Positions 46,378 through 58,631 of a DNA stretch of 64,000 nt are shown here, piece after piece. Origin of the DNA: Fasciolopsis buskii. Taxonomy: Eukaryota > Platyhelminthes > Trematoda > Plagiorchiida > Fasciolidae. The number at the start of each line of letters is the position of its first letter. Position 1 is the stretch's first letter. Under the pieces are notes generated by a model. The model searched no databases. It had not been told where the DNA came from and saw nothing but the letters and a program-made list of their open reading frames with translations. The stretch is from assembly GCA_008360955.1 (NCBI GenBank), contig LUCM01002173.1, positions 115,371 through 179,370 on the forward strand, in the 5' to 3' direction. The translations under genes were made by a program, and so were the position numbers.

Positions 46378-46576
46378 TCATTTCATAGTGCATCCGTCTC
46401 CGTGCGCCATCAATGAGCAGCACAATAAATCTCCATGATATTGATCCCAAATTAAGCGTTGGCATCTCTGAGTAAAATCCGACTCTGTTTCTTTGAGTTC
46501 ACCAGATTTTATCAGAAATGTACATCGATCGTGTCCAAAGCAGGGTTTGAAAAGGCCTAGACTTGCCACTACAATG
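46378..46576 (-). CDS. Candidate minus-strand terminal exon, unknown protein
   Basis: Acceptor ggggtttcag on the minus strand, then one base and 65 codons to a TGA at 46378. The peptide includes FKPCFGHDRCTFLIKSGELK, then ETESDFTQRCQRLIWDQYHG, with several cysteines. Family not recognised. An internal GTGAAC could be a donor. The phase does not fit directly after the first-exon candidate at 48421-48616. Confidence 0.3.
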
Positions 46577-47937
46577 CTGAAACCCCACTGTTGAATTTCG
46601 AATTCAAGTCTCAGCAGGACCGTAATGGATACATATTACAGATGACTTAACAATTCGAATGAGACGACTATTTATGATTTACAATACCTAGTTAAAAACC
46701 AATAAAACACAGGCGAACATTTGGTGAGCAAAACGGATACGGTATTCACTACGGTGTCCATGTTTTGTTTACCATGATATGTCAAATTCACACATGAAAT
46801 TTGAAGTTTTCGTGCTTGAAAGTGACTAAACAACCGTGATCAGCTGATCGCGGTTACAAATGTACTGGTGAGGCATGTTGCATTAAGATTTTTGACTAGT
46901 TATTCAATTTTCCCTGTCCCACTTATAGGACAGCTTTTTTCTAAGTTTGTATGCATAAGATGGAGTGGGGGATGATGAACATCGAATTTAGCCACATCGA
47001 CTATTTACCGCCGGAAAATTTCCCTAGCAAGGCACGTCCTATAAACCGGAAAAAGGACGCGCATCACAGAGGGGTCGGATGTGTTTGTGAGCATTTCAAC
47101 ATCTAACTTGTCATCCCAGCGTTCTTGGAAAACTAGACACGTTCATGAGTGGTTGGTTGCAGGATTTTGTAAAAGTGAATGAATGAATGTACTAAATACA
47201 AGAAAATATTAATCTTTGCGTGAATCACAAACTAAGCACAAGTGTTTTTTTTAATTGGTCTTGATGTCATTGTAAGATGAAGATTGCTTTGTGCTTATTT
47301 ACTCACAAAAGCACCGGTGAGTTTTGTTGTGATACCCGGCAAGACTGTACTGTCTAGCAGGTCATTGCATAGCACACGGATCAGTGGTTTCAGTAAGCCT
47401 CCCTTCAGTAAGAACTGAAACACTCGCGAATTGTCTTTTGGCACGCAGCACCGGAAAATAAGAGTGTAATCAAATGTTCACTGTTAGAAACGATCACTAG
47501 CTTGAGCATAATGGTTTGTTGAGAATGACGCTGCTTTCTAAATACACGATGGATTGAAAAAACCCGCATTTTCTGCAAGTTTTACCTTTATTACTATTGC
47601 TGATATGTAATTAAAGACAAGTCTTTAGCGGAACGCGAACCAGTAAAATCCGTAGCAAAATACGCATAAAGTGAAGTGAAAAATTGGAACATACGTTATA
47701 TGTAGGATTCACCATAATCTTGTTAGCTCATCCAGACATCTCCACCACAATCCTTGCTTTGTTTGTGGCCGAAGTACGGCAGGGTTTTTAAAACGAAAAT
47801 GGGTTCGTCTTGGATTACCAAGGCCGGGAATTTTAACAAGAGACCCAGTTTGCAAGGTGGTGTATTGTACTAAGAGGGTCGCAACCCGTTCAGAGCCGGT
47901 GACTAGTATTCCCTTTCACGCATTTCTTGGATTTTAG
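46577..47937. other. No supported gene
   Basis: No open frames of interest on either strand; no recognisable repeat. Confidence 0.35.
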
Positions 47938-48322
47938 AAATTACCAGCCGGTACGACACCGACTTTCTTGAGGAACAGATGATCAAGTCGTTTGACTCGT
48001 ACGTCTTCACCGAAAATAATATATGGAAGGGACATAAGAGTAATACTCATTCAGCACTGACGGGTGCGCCTTCACTACAACCACAGCTTATCCGCGGCCG
48101 GTTAAGAAGCACGCCTAAGCCTACCTTATTGAAGACTTACCATCAATTTAATGACCTTACTGCTGTTTGCAAGTTAGAGAGGCCCCAGAAATTGCGTGAT
48201 ATTATGAATTCATATCAGAGCTGCTCATGCCAAATCGCATTAATTAGCTTCGAGCGAGAGTTTTGTTCGTGCCAAAATGTCAGCGATTTCAATATTTTTT
48301 TCGGATCCCAACTACTTCATTT
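47938..48322 (+). CDS. Candidate plus-strand internal exon (385 bp), unknown protein
   Basis: Acceptor atttcttggattttag ends at 47937; donor CATTT|GTAAGG begins at 48323. One frame is open for 127 codons with two bases over at each end. The peptide includes ITSRYDTDFLEEQMIKSFDS, YVFTENNIWKGHKSNTHSAL, GAPSLQPQLIRGRLRSTPKP, TYHQFNDLTAVCKLERPQKL and RDIMNSYQ. Balanced, non-repetitive composition. Among the longest open frames outside the retroelements, with both borders near consensus. Family not recognised. Confidence 0.45.
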
Positions 48323-48420
48323 GTAAGGCGTTTACGGCCTTGAATAAAAACATTTACTTAACGGAGATATTAAAAACTGAATACTTTTTAAAATAAGTTC
48401 GACATAATGCACCTAATCAC

Positions 48421-48616
48421 CTTGTCTGATCTCAAGGACCTTAGTATACATGGGTCCTCGGATCGAGAGACGAAAGCTGTGAATCTTCTTTGTGAATATG
48501 ATCAACTTTGATCCCGCTGATAACCGTTGTTGAGCATATGTGCCAGTGTGCGCTTCAAAAGTGGACCAATGAGTAGTTTTGCTGGTGAAGTCTAGGTAAG
48601 CGGGCGTGTTTGCCAT
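48421..48616 (-). CDS. Candidate first coding exon on the minus strand, unknown protein
   Basis: On the minus strand an ATG at 48616 lies in an optimal start context (aaaaccATGGCA). It is followed by 65 open codons and a donor ACAAG|GTGATT (GT at 48419-48420). The peptide begins MANTPAYLDFTSKTTHWSTF and continues EAHTGTYAQQRLSAGSKLII and later RLSIRGPMYTKVLEIRQ. No signal peptide or membrane span. Family not recognised. It faces the plus-strand exon ending 98 bases away, so the two would belong to different, overlapping or converging genes if both are real. Confidence 0.4.
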
Positions 48617-51500
48617 GGTTTTGTAGAAATGAACCTGTAAAGACTTAAGAGAACTGGCCTTTCTTGTAGTTGTTATACAAGGATTTTGGGGAGCGGATCA
48701 TTTCTGAAATACAGAAAAATGTATATCTCCTTCCGTAGTTCAATGAATGCCAGTTTCGTAATAATAATGATGAGAATAATTACAGCAGTAACAGAGTCGA
48801 TAATGATAGCTTTCTTTCACATCATTACTGACTGTGACAAATTACGCGGTGTCTCTAACAGAGCAACGACAATGGCAATATTAAACAAACATGTGGCGAG
48901 TGTGAATGGAGAGTTTTGAATCGTGATAAGACACAGCTTGAGTGTAAGACAACTTTGCTGCATTTCGTCACAGTATATTTTACCGACAATAGTCCATACA
49001 CAAAAATAACATTAAGAAGTAGAAGTGGCCCACTGTTGAAAGAATTGTTACAGTTTTGTCTGTTTTATATCGGCGGAACCCCTTGTGGTTTCCATGTAGC
49101 AGATGATATTTCGTTGAGCAACAAAACAGATTCATGCAACGGTCAGCTTTGGCTATTTTCCCTGGATTTCGTTGCCTTCATACTCTTGAATGGAAAACAC
49201 AACATACCCATCATTTTTGGGATAACTGTAGTCTCATAAAGTGGATTCCTTTTGGGTCAGTTCTAGTTGATTTGCTCAGGAAGCGCCTAGAAGTAACGTG
49301 GCAAAACTACTTTCAGAGTGAAATCTCTTTAATAACACACCATGTGAAATGGTTTCTTCCATCTTGCAGTTAGAACCATTCTATTCTAGACACCGCGTAA
49401 CTTGCTTCAGAATCGTCAAAGGAGAACTGAAGTTCCACTATCTCTAGTGTTGTCAGTGTAAGTATTACTATTATGAGACTTATTTGAGAAGTCTCACATA
49501 CCTGTTTGGCAATCACCGCAAAAACGGAAACGGATTTTTTCCACTGTTTGTCGGTAATTGTTTCGCATTCGGGAATTCCAGGTGCACGGCTTCAAGGAAG
49601 GTCAGATCTTGAAATCTATAATCGTTCAACCAAGAAAAAAATATTCACTTTCATATTCGAAATTGGATGCTATAAATCGTCTATTGTATTAACTAATAGT
49701 TTCCAAAAACTCAAAATGAGTAAATTGGTAGCGAGACAAACTCGAGTGTTTTGCTGACTTCCTTCACTGGCTAACGCAGTTGGAAGTGTAAAGAAGCAAA
49801 GAAGCAAGAATTTTCGAGCATGCAAAGACTCAAAATGGTTTATCAAAAAAGCAATGAAAATATCCCTAAATGAGAAAAAATATTCCAAATAATGGTCGGG
49901 AATCCTAATACGCCGGACAACAGATCAAATGTTACCGTTGGGCAATATTATTCACTTCTGCCTTCGATTTGTAGGGTCCCGAGAAATGATCGTGCTCTAT
50001 TTGTCAAATGCTGTTGACTTAAGGCCATCGTGGGAGCTAAAGGTTGACAGACTGTCTTTAGTAACAAACGTACCGGTTCTTCTAGTCTTATGATCGCGGC
50101 TTCCTATGTCGGCATAGGCCGAACATGAAAGGCTTTTGATAGATTCGGTGGTACCATTTGTATCGTTCTAAAGATTGCGTCAAGTGTACGATGGTCCTTA
50201 TCTGTCAAATGTGCAGCACTAATGCCGATGGTGATCCCTTTTGAGACCGTGGCTAACCGGGACTGTTTGCTTCTTGATTCACACAGAAAGGTTTCTTAAG
50301 GGTTTACATAAGTAAAAGGTTTTTGTCAGAGCTAATAAAAACGATGCTTTCATTAAGTGAGTTCAGTACGTTGTTCGAAAACGTTCTGGTCAACTGCCTC
50401 GAGTTTCGAAAAGATTATTTTTCTCAACAATGTCAGTGACCTTTATTCATCTTCCATTTATCTGGATTTTACCTCTAGCACATGGAAAACTGTTTTTCAT
50501 TAAACGTTTTCTGAACCCATTTCTTCTGCTCCTGTTCTGTTTTGTCATTCAGTGATTTGTCAAACACAGAAGTACCCTATAAACGGATGTCAACACATCA
50601 GAGAGTCCTAGCTAGTGGGGCTGAAGACCCCAAGGACATGTTGCTTTCATTCTTCCACATACAGGGGAGGTCATTTAAGAATTCACTACGTCGTTTTAGT
50701 TAACATAAAGGTAACCAAATTTTCTTTAACATTTAGCTTGAGAAAAGCCACTCTGATAAACGACTACCCGGGACAGAGCAGAGCTCTCATTTTTTTCATA
50801 TTTGAGTTCTTGTGACATGGTCGCCAAAATGTAATGTGCATATTAGATAGATGTCTTCCAACGGGATTCACTCGCGATAAAACTCTACTCCGAATACTGT
50901 TTTCGCAGACCAAGTAAAAATTAGGATTTTCACAATAGATGGCCAAGAATAACCCGTTTTTGATCCCCACTTGTTTCAAGTGTGGCGTCGTCTTATTTCG
51001 TTTCAGGCACATCGCAAATCAGATAACTTTCTGCTAATTCTTCTCCCAATTTGTGGCTGATGCACAACTGGTCTCAACCAAGTTAACTTTTCATTGAAGC
51101 AGATTTTGACACGTCCAACGCCTGTTTTGTTTACCCGAACATTCTTATCTCAGTGTAAATGCCTCCTAATTTGCTGATCACCCGCTAAGTGGCAGCTTCC
51201 GGTTGGAAATCTCACAAGCCACCTTCGAAAAATCGATTTTTCCCGTATCTTCACCATGCAATTCGTAAATTTCCTTGTGCCATTTGCGACATTTTCCTAA
51301 GCAGCACAGCTATCATGAGAAATTCAGATTTTGGACGTCCGAGGCACGTATGAAATTGGTAGGCAAAAATTGAAGGACATTCTGCGGGTGAGTTTAAATT
51401 CATCCCGGAAGCAAGAGAACAGAGATTACAAATCTTATACGTGAATTTGCGATCAAATTTAACAAAATAGGTTTATTTGAAATTTTAATGAGCGTTTGTT
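48617..51500. other. No confident gene
   Basis: Plus frames 48686-49373 and 49506-49757 and minus 50764-51012 have no domain. A YDGPYLS-like reading near 50190 recalls the C-terminal integrase region of Gypsy elements but is too short to call. Confidence 0.3.
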
Positions 51501-51580
51501 TAATGGGCCATAGTTAGTCGGTTGACATCATGCTATCTGGCCGCAAAAGTTGCGGATTCACTCTCCGACACCGCCAATCA
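51501..51580 (+). repeat. tRNA-like SINE head, degraded
   Basis: tagttagtcggttgacatca then tgctatctggccgcaaaag then ttgcggattcactctccgac. The GGATTCACTCTCC run is a degraded B box and TAGTTAGTCGG sits where an A box would. Weak. Confidence 0.3.
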
Positions 51581-53179
51581 CTTTCCTACTTGACAGACCT
51601 TCAAAGGATTCTTTCATTCTTGAAATATTAATCATGCATTGTATGATAAATGAAACAGGAAATGAAATATGGTCTTCAGTAAACTTCTGTAAAACTTGAG
51701 AAATAACAGAGGTCGAAAATAATTTTATTTTCTGATTATACCCACAGGATCAGAAATGTTCACATTTAACTCTGCAATAACACAGTTGCATAGCAGATGT
51801 TATCCCTGTAGTAATTTGATCCGTTCGAATAAATGATGCCGATCCGATGGAAAGAAGGTGATCAATGCTGCGGATGATGTCAGTCGGGAGCTGATGTCGG
51901 GAGTCGGGATATAAGCCATGTTTGTCAAGATTGGCTGAGAACTGTGCCAGCTACTTTTGTGTGGCATGGAAAGACAAAGGAAGAACGGACGGTTGGTGCA
52001 AATTTTGTTGGATTATTGTATCCAAGAATCCCCTTGTGCTAACGTGAGAAAAGCTTTGACCCTCTAGGCTCAGAGTGGTACTTGGCTGGTCATTTCTATT
52101 TCACATTTGCGCAGGATTCATGTGTTGATTAGAATCTACGAAGACGGAATCGATGGTTACAAGGATGTTTGCCCTGGCCCGGGAAGGAGAGACCCGATAT
52201 GATCACGCTCGAGCCTGATTCTCGAAGGTTAGTTCACCACTGGATTAATGTATATACTTCGACCACTTGCGTGAAAAGCTTGTGCCAACTTTCAATAGGT
52301 CGTGGTCGGTAGGTCCTGCACGCAAACGTAATCGCCTCAGACTCAATTGTGCTGCATCGTATTCTATTGAATGGTCAATAATTAGTGCATTCCCGTGCGC
52401 TGGCATGATGGTCAAATTGAATTAATCGAATTCAAGGCCGACTCACGGGACTTCATTCATCAAACTGCACACAGTAGTTGATTTGCTTTGGTGGACCGTA
52501 TCAAATGACTGCGCTTGTCGCTACTCGGTTTCTCCACCTATAAATGTGTTTGAGCAATTGATAGCTTGCAGACTTGAAGTAAAACAACCAACGTAGTTAG
52601 TATTTCTCATGATTGTCTGTGGATTAGTCAGAGTTTGCCCTTCAGCAACATCTCCATAGAGCTTCTAGCTTCGGTCCTTCTACCAGAGAGATGGTCACGT
52701 TTGGGTGCTGAAAATAAATTTTTTGGTAGCCTAAAGTAAGAAATTTCGGGTTTGATAATCTGGGCGGATTTTAATTTTCAAAAGATTTGGGCGCTCAATT
52801 TTGAAATAATTAATAAAAGAATAACTCTTTTTTATTACCAAACAACCGGAAAAATGCAATAAAAACAGCGGAAATAAAATGCACCACAGGAAACCGATGC
52901 AATTGTGACTTCTTCATATTGGTCAACTGGAGGAAAAATGTCCCCTACCAACAAGCATATTGTTTCTTGTGTCAGTTTTCCAGTTTGGAGTACCATTCTT
53001 TTAATAAACGAGAGTTTTCCTCCTAAAGAAATTTAGTGAGCGTTTATTGAGAGCGATAACCCTAGGTAAATAAGTTGAAAACCGCTAATGTACTGTCTTT
53101 GATATCGGACATTTGACACTGACAGTTGTCTTTAAGTTGTCTGAAAATGGTTTCACTTTTTCCCTAGAGAACAGATCAC
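51581..53179. other. No supported gene
   Basis: A short tandem-like run (gatgtcagtcgggagctgat, then gtcgggagtcggg) lies near 51876-51908. No coding sequence recognised. Confidence 0.3.
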
Positions 53180-53356
53180 CTTTACAAAATGCGGAAACTC
53201 GCTTAACTTATCTTTTTCATCGGTTGGTCGGGTAGTACCTTGAGACTCATTGCTTCTTCTAGTCAGGCGCCCAATGATGTCGACTATGATTTGGAACTTG
53301 GAATTCTCGGAGGAAAATGTATTGTTCGTGTTTGGGAGCATCTTTCTAATTTCCCA
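53180..53356 (-). CDS. Candidate minus-strand internal exon (177 bp, 59 codons)
   Basis: The minus-strand acceptor cgaagtaacag and the donor GTAAAG|GTGATC (GT at 53178-53179) enclose exactly 59 open codons in phase 0/0. The peptide begins WEIRKMLPNTNNTFSSENSK, then FQIIVDIIGRLTRRSNESQG and TTRPTDEKDKLSEFPHFVK. Hydrophilic, protein-like. An alternative is a first exon starting at the internal ATG (53341). Family not recognised. Confidence 0.35.
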
Positions 53357-55079
53357 CTGTTACTTCGATGCATTGCGTGTGAGAAAATTACAAAGTAGTA
53401 TTTTTTCGTTGTCTTCAAATTGCTTACCTGAACTACGCGATCGAAACAAGCAAAAAAGGTGAACAAAATATGCGGTCGTTCTGTTAACCTGTATTCCGGA
53501 AAAATGTGAGAGGGATTACCTAGTGTCATCTGTCTGGAATGCTCAAATTACCAGAAAAACAACATTGTATTTCGGTGCACTGTGTGAGTGCATGTTTTTG
53601 TTTGTGTGGATGTACGTGGACACACCGGTCTTCTCGGTTTGTTCACATTACGCGATGGTCTTGTTTAACAAAGTTTACCCCGGACCGGGGCGTTTGTATT
53701 TGAATGGGGATACTCCATTTCCCGTTCACGTAATTTGCAATAGGCTACATAACAGAGCGCTTTCACCACTGGGCGTCAAGATGGCGCTTTCGATCGGGTA
53801 GATGTCATGGAAATAGCCCAACGCAATGTTTATTAAGTTTAGGTTAGGATCGAGTGCTACTTGAAGTTGAGGATCTACTCATGTTAGGGCCGAATTTACA
53901 AGTGACGATATCTCTGCAGGCAGTCTACGTACGAAAAACGTTTGAAAACAATCTACAGAGCTTGCCTGCTACTGAAATCGGCCGAGAAAATAAGTAGTTC
54001 TGGGTTTAATGCTGATTAATTGCACCGCTGAGGAAAGCCCGAATTTCAGAATAGAAAACTGCTGAGGAGAAAACCGCACTTAGTAAGTTCTTTGATATCA
54101 GAATATGAACTCATCTAAAATCCATAACATAGAGTAATTGCTGTGGCTCAACTTGTCTGACGAAGGAAAGGTGGGATCTATTCCAGAACGCACACAGAAT
54201 TTCCTGGTTATAGCTGCCTAACCATACCCTGTATTGCTCTGCAGAGTCCGTCCTATTATTGTAATTCGGCCTTGGTTTCACTAGGAGGTCTGAGTTACGA
54301 CCACAAAATGAGGCAGATTCGCTTAGAACCTGAAACTATTCTGGAAGTGTATACGTCGGCGGCTGTCGAAAAAACAAGACCCAGGAACAAACCTTAACGA
54401 ATGAAGCGGCCAAATTCCAAAAACAGCACACTAGGCTGTAGTCAAGTTGATGCGATGAAACAGGACATTGGTTTAAGGGGGCACTGTGGGGAAAACAAGT
54501 CAGCATTGGGAAAATTGAACGTAAATCGCTGAACAAAGGGAAAATAAAAACTGATGACAACTAGTAAATCTTTGAACAGACCGGTCAAATGAATGCGAAG
54601 GCGGCTTGATTTTTGTGCATGGATAGATGGTGCGTTTGACTCAGACCTCTCAAATTAACATGCACACTACCGGACATGGAGATCAAAAAAACTGAGAACA
54701 TGAGTTCGATCTACGTAAAAGCTTGCCGCAGTCGTTTGTTATACATTGTCGTCGTAACTTCTCAATTGATTATAGTCTTATGGAATTAAGCAAGAGATAT
54801 TAGTGACGCCCAGAAATATTACTATGAATAAGTCACCCAGGCACGAACATGGTACGTCTAGTCTGAACTCAGGCCCACAAGTTGAACTGTGTTTCACACT
54901 TCGGGACGCTATCTATTTATAGCACAACAAGACAAAGTGTGACACTGTGACCTGAGCTGACCGGACAAAGCACCAAGGATTCTGTAAATGAAATAATACA
55001 GATAAATGGTCCGCTACCCAATAACAACTTGTACCCGGCACATGAAGAGTGAAAACGCGGCGATAAAATGTGCTTTTAG
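53357..55079. other. No confident gene
   Basis: Plus 53523-53801 and minus 54336-54560 are open but show no domain. Nothing else recognised. Confidence 0.3.
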
Positions 55080-55236
55080 CCCTCGGTGGCGCACACCTCG
55101 AAGAGGACTTTCTTTGGTGTGCCTAGACACTATCCTTCTGAAAGACCTTGGTCCACCAGACCGTGATCTACAAGGCCTGCCTAGTCCACCATGCACCAAG
55201 AAGCTTGAAACGCGACGAAAAGAAGCAAGCATTAAG
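55080..55236 (+). CDS. Candidate plus-strand internal exon (157 bp), GC-rich
   Basis: Acceptor aaaatgtgcttttag ends at 55079; donor ATTAAG|GTGCGG begins at 55237. The block is visibly GC-richer than the flanks and open for 52 codons after one leading base. The peptide includes RWRTPRRGLSLVCLDTILLK, then DLGPPDRDLQGLPSPPCTKK and LETRRKEASIK, rich in P, R, K and D. Both other plus frames have stops. The antisense frame is also open, so the strand rests on the splice sites. Family not recognised. Confidence 0.4.
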
Positions 55237-56878
55237 GTGCGGTTAATTAATTCATTTATTATCACAGATTTTTCAGCCTTCCTTTTAGTCACCATATGTA
55301 CATATGGTCACGCATATGTGTGCAGCCGTTCACTGAATGCTTCGACCATCCTCACAATAACTCGCAGTTAGCGAAAGGGCATACGACTCCAGGAGATAGA
55401 CAGCCGGCGATTCACACCGCAATGCCTAGTACTATTAGGCAGTGTAGTTGGCTCAAATATATTTGAAAAATGTGGACCAGGATAAAGAAAGTTCCTGAGT
55501 CATTATTTAGTCCACCAAATCACGTTGTCAACCGACACTTAGGGGTCTAAATAGCAATAAATGACATCAAACAAGCAATTAATGAAAACAGAATTTCCAA
55601 ATGCCTTCGTTTGATGTCGGTCGGACGAAGTCAGTCACTGTTCTGGCCAAGAAGCGCAGTCATGAGCAGATTGCTAGCGGAAAAACAGTATTTCCTTTAG
55701 TTTGGGCGCCGTATACCTTTACTTGAGACGCATTTGTGTGCACTGTGAACCATGCATTCAGTCTAATCTTTAGTTTGGATGTTTGGCTTTCGAAGCCTTG
55801 GTGATACCACACAAGCAATCCGCTGAGTCAAGTGGCTTGATCAAAGTGTGTAAGCACAAGTGATTTTTTGTGTGAGTTTGCAGTTTTAGTTTCTTACGTG
55901 CTTACTAGTTGATGGAACACGGTGGTTCTCCCACTACGCGCATTTTGTTATTGACTGATGGTCTTGGTTGGCTGGTTACCATCTTGGATTACATTTTGAA
56001 AGCTACGATAATGACATTTGACTCTCAAAACTAGCACAAAGCTCTTGGGATATTGTACGGAGTCCTTGAACTGTGGCGCGAGGTTCTTCGATTCCGGCGT
56101 TTGGTGAGTAAACTAAGAAGAGTGTGATGCAATTCCTGGGCACTAAACAAACAATTTTCAGTGGATTATCTATGCCATAATTGCACTAGCAAATTAAGCA
56201 AGGAGTTAAGATGTCTGTCTAACTCGGGGAAGAAATCACGTTTTAGGAATTCAGAAGAAAACGTCCTTACAAACCCATTCATGATCCATTTCAGCAGAAG
56301 TAGAAAAAAGTGTTGCGAGTTGTTTTGATCCTATCATATAGGTAGAACAGTCTGATCTTTACACGACATTGTCTCGGCAACAAACAAATAGTCTTGCTAG
56401 CGGACAGGCGGAAGCTTTGAAAATTCCAATCAAGCATATGAAATCAGACCGATGGCAACTTCCACCTACTTCCACCAGTATATTCCACGTGCAGAAGCCG
56501 TAAAAACATGAACACGTTTGTTTTTCTAAACACAAATCCCAATACTGCATTCAAGAGGATTAATATTGCATCATTTAAAAGCAAACTTGTGTCCAGTATT
56601 TAGGCATAAATTCAAGATCATTAAATAGGCAACAGGGATTTTGGCTTTTCTCCTTCCTCTATGCTATATCTTTGATCAAAATTCTCATGCGTTTTTTTAC
56701 TTTCAAAGTCAAAAATTTGCAAAAGATATTTTCCGGAGACTTCCAGTCTAGCTTACACTGCGTTTTCAGCAACTGAGTGAACGCAAATTTTGTTTATTGA
56801 TCCAGATCCGGTTCAGATTAGCCTAGTCATGACTGATGATCCGGCCATGAAATTTTCAAAAACGTTTGTCACGATAGT
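55237..56878. other. No supported gene
   Basis: No frame with a domain or paired splice sites; no recognisable repeat. Confidence 0.35.
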
Positions 56879-57093
56879 GTACACCAAATCCGGACTCTGT
56901 TTATGAAAGCATGGTGAGATTTCCGAAATACGAATTGGAACTTGACGAATTCAAACAGAAATCGAAATTGCTGCCCGACTGCAGATTACTCTGGAACAAG
57001 TGCGTTATTGCGTTTGCACAGCGGACATGGACAAATGCGTTGACACGTCACGTTCGTTTCGAACATTTTGAATGCTGCGTACCAAACAGATAG
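56879..57093 (+). CDS. Candidate plus-strand coding segment, unknown protein
   Basis: One frame is open from just after a stop near 56876 to a TAG at 57091-57093, including an ATG at 56911. The peptide from there is MVRFPKYELELDEFKQKSKL, LPDCRLLWNKCVIAFAQRTW and TNALTRHVRFEHFECCVPNR, a convincing composition with several W, C and H. No good acceptor or poly(A) signal found. The minus strand is also open here (57264-56986). Family not recognised. Confidence 0.3.
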
Positions 57094-58132
57094 AGATTTG
57101 CTGACCTGTGTTCCACCGGTTAGTAGTTTGCTAATGCAGTTTGCACCCAATAGGTGAACACGTACTTTTAACGCTATCGATCTACGGGGAAATCCGTGAG
57201 AAATGTTCTGACCACACCTATTTTTCAATAGCAGTACAAGTCTGGACACCCACCTATGTACCACTCGATGCGGATGACAGACTTAGGACAACCTGAACGC
57301 TTTCTGATCAATTTTTCGGTGGGATGATGAACAGCTGGCCAAATGAAATTGTAACTGGATTGGTGAAATTTCGTGCCCATGGCGACTGATAAAATCCTAC
57401 TCCGATTTGTTTCACTAAATTTTTGCTTGAATGGTATATTCATGTTAATTTTTCCTATATATTTTTTTACATGAATTAACAAGGATGATTTCCCTTTTAC
57501 CTACTCGATACTTTTGCTTGGCATAAAAAAGAATTAAGTCAGCAGTTACGGGATGGTAAAATAAAAAAACGGCTAATTTGCGCGACCATTTAATTAGAGA
57601 CAAAATAGTTACATGATGAAATATCATTTTTTGGAAATTTATTTTCCAGCAGAATGGATTTCGTACTTGTCTGTGATATGCCAGAAAAAGTATAACCTGG
57701 ATGATTCTATTCATTCCACCATGGATACGAAATGAAGGAAAACTCCTTCATTGGGTCTGAATAGAATTCACGGAGACAAACATGCTGAAGACACCAGATT
57801 TAATGTTACCATGGCAATCTCAATGTGATATATTTGTATCAGTCTTATAGGCTAATATAATGGATGTGCTCATTTGGGTGAAAACAAGCGCGTGTCTAGC
57901 CATATTATGGGTTTTCACGTCTGTTTACTTAGCCAAAAAGAAATAGTGATAGGTGCAGCCAGGATTCAATATCATTGTTTCATGTTAATCTTGAGGGTTC
58001 TACGAAGGGAAGGTAGTTCGAAAGCCTGAAAGAATGAACGCGCTAACAACAACACATTTCAGTTGGGATTTTGCAGTTTGAGATGAAAAATTAAATAAAT
58101 CTGGAAAGACACGGCATTCCCGCCGGCTGCAG
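57094..58132. other. No supported gene
   Basis: Minus frames 57225-57482 and 57445-57714 are open without recognisable domains. Confidence 0.3.
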
Positions 58133-58363
58133 ACAAGACAGGTTTGGAGATCTGTGCAAAAACGTAACTTAAAATCTTTAGATTTGTTGAGCAAGGGAAT
58201 CCGTTTCATCGAAGATAGTGCACCAAACATGGTCGATTTATTCTTGCCTAGCATGCCCTGTTTGAAAACGCCACGTGATCCCTTTGAAAAACCTGTAGTT
58301 TCGAGAGACATACACTACAACACACATCTGCTCAAAATTTACAGGGTGCCTGTTGATATATAA
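58133..58363 (+). CDS. Candidate plus-strand coding segment, unknown protein
   Basis: After an acceptor ending ccggctgcag at 58132, 76 codons are open in phase 0 to a TAA at 58361-58363. The peptide includes NLKSLDLLSKGIRFIEDSAP, then NMVDLFLPSMPCLKTPRDPF and EKPVVSRDIHYNTHLLKIYR. No clear donor. The antisense frame (58311-58000) is also open, so the strand is uncertain. Family not recognised. Confidence 0.25.
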   Translation, partial: TRQVWRSVQKRNLKSLDLLSKGIRFIEDSAPNMVDLFLPSMPCLKTPRDPFEKPVVSRDIHYNTHLLKIYRVPVDI

Positions 58364-58631
58364 CTGATTTCAAGCATACGATAAGCGCAGTACAGATGTT
58401 CTCCTTTAGGTTTTTACAAACATTAACTTTGCACCAAAACACGTTGGTTGTGGTTGCTGCCTGACAGCATAATCTATCCAAACAAGAAAATAGACCGTGA
58501 ATTTGTGAAACACACTTCGAAATAGTAATTTGAAGAACCATACAAACGACCCTACAAGTTTAATTCTACGCACAAACCATTTCAAGAGTTAACCTTTTCA
58601 TAATTTTTTCCCAAGCGACCAACTGAACATA

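Noticed and set aside
50160..50280. YDGPY-like motif suggesting a Gypsy integrase tail
   Set aside because: Too short, stops nearby, and no protease, RT or integrase blocks around it.
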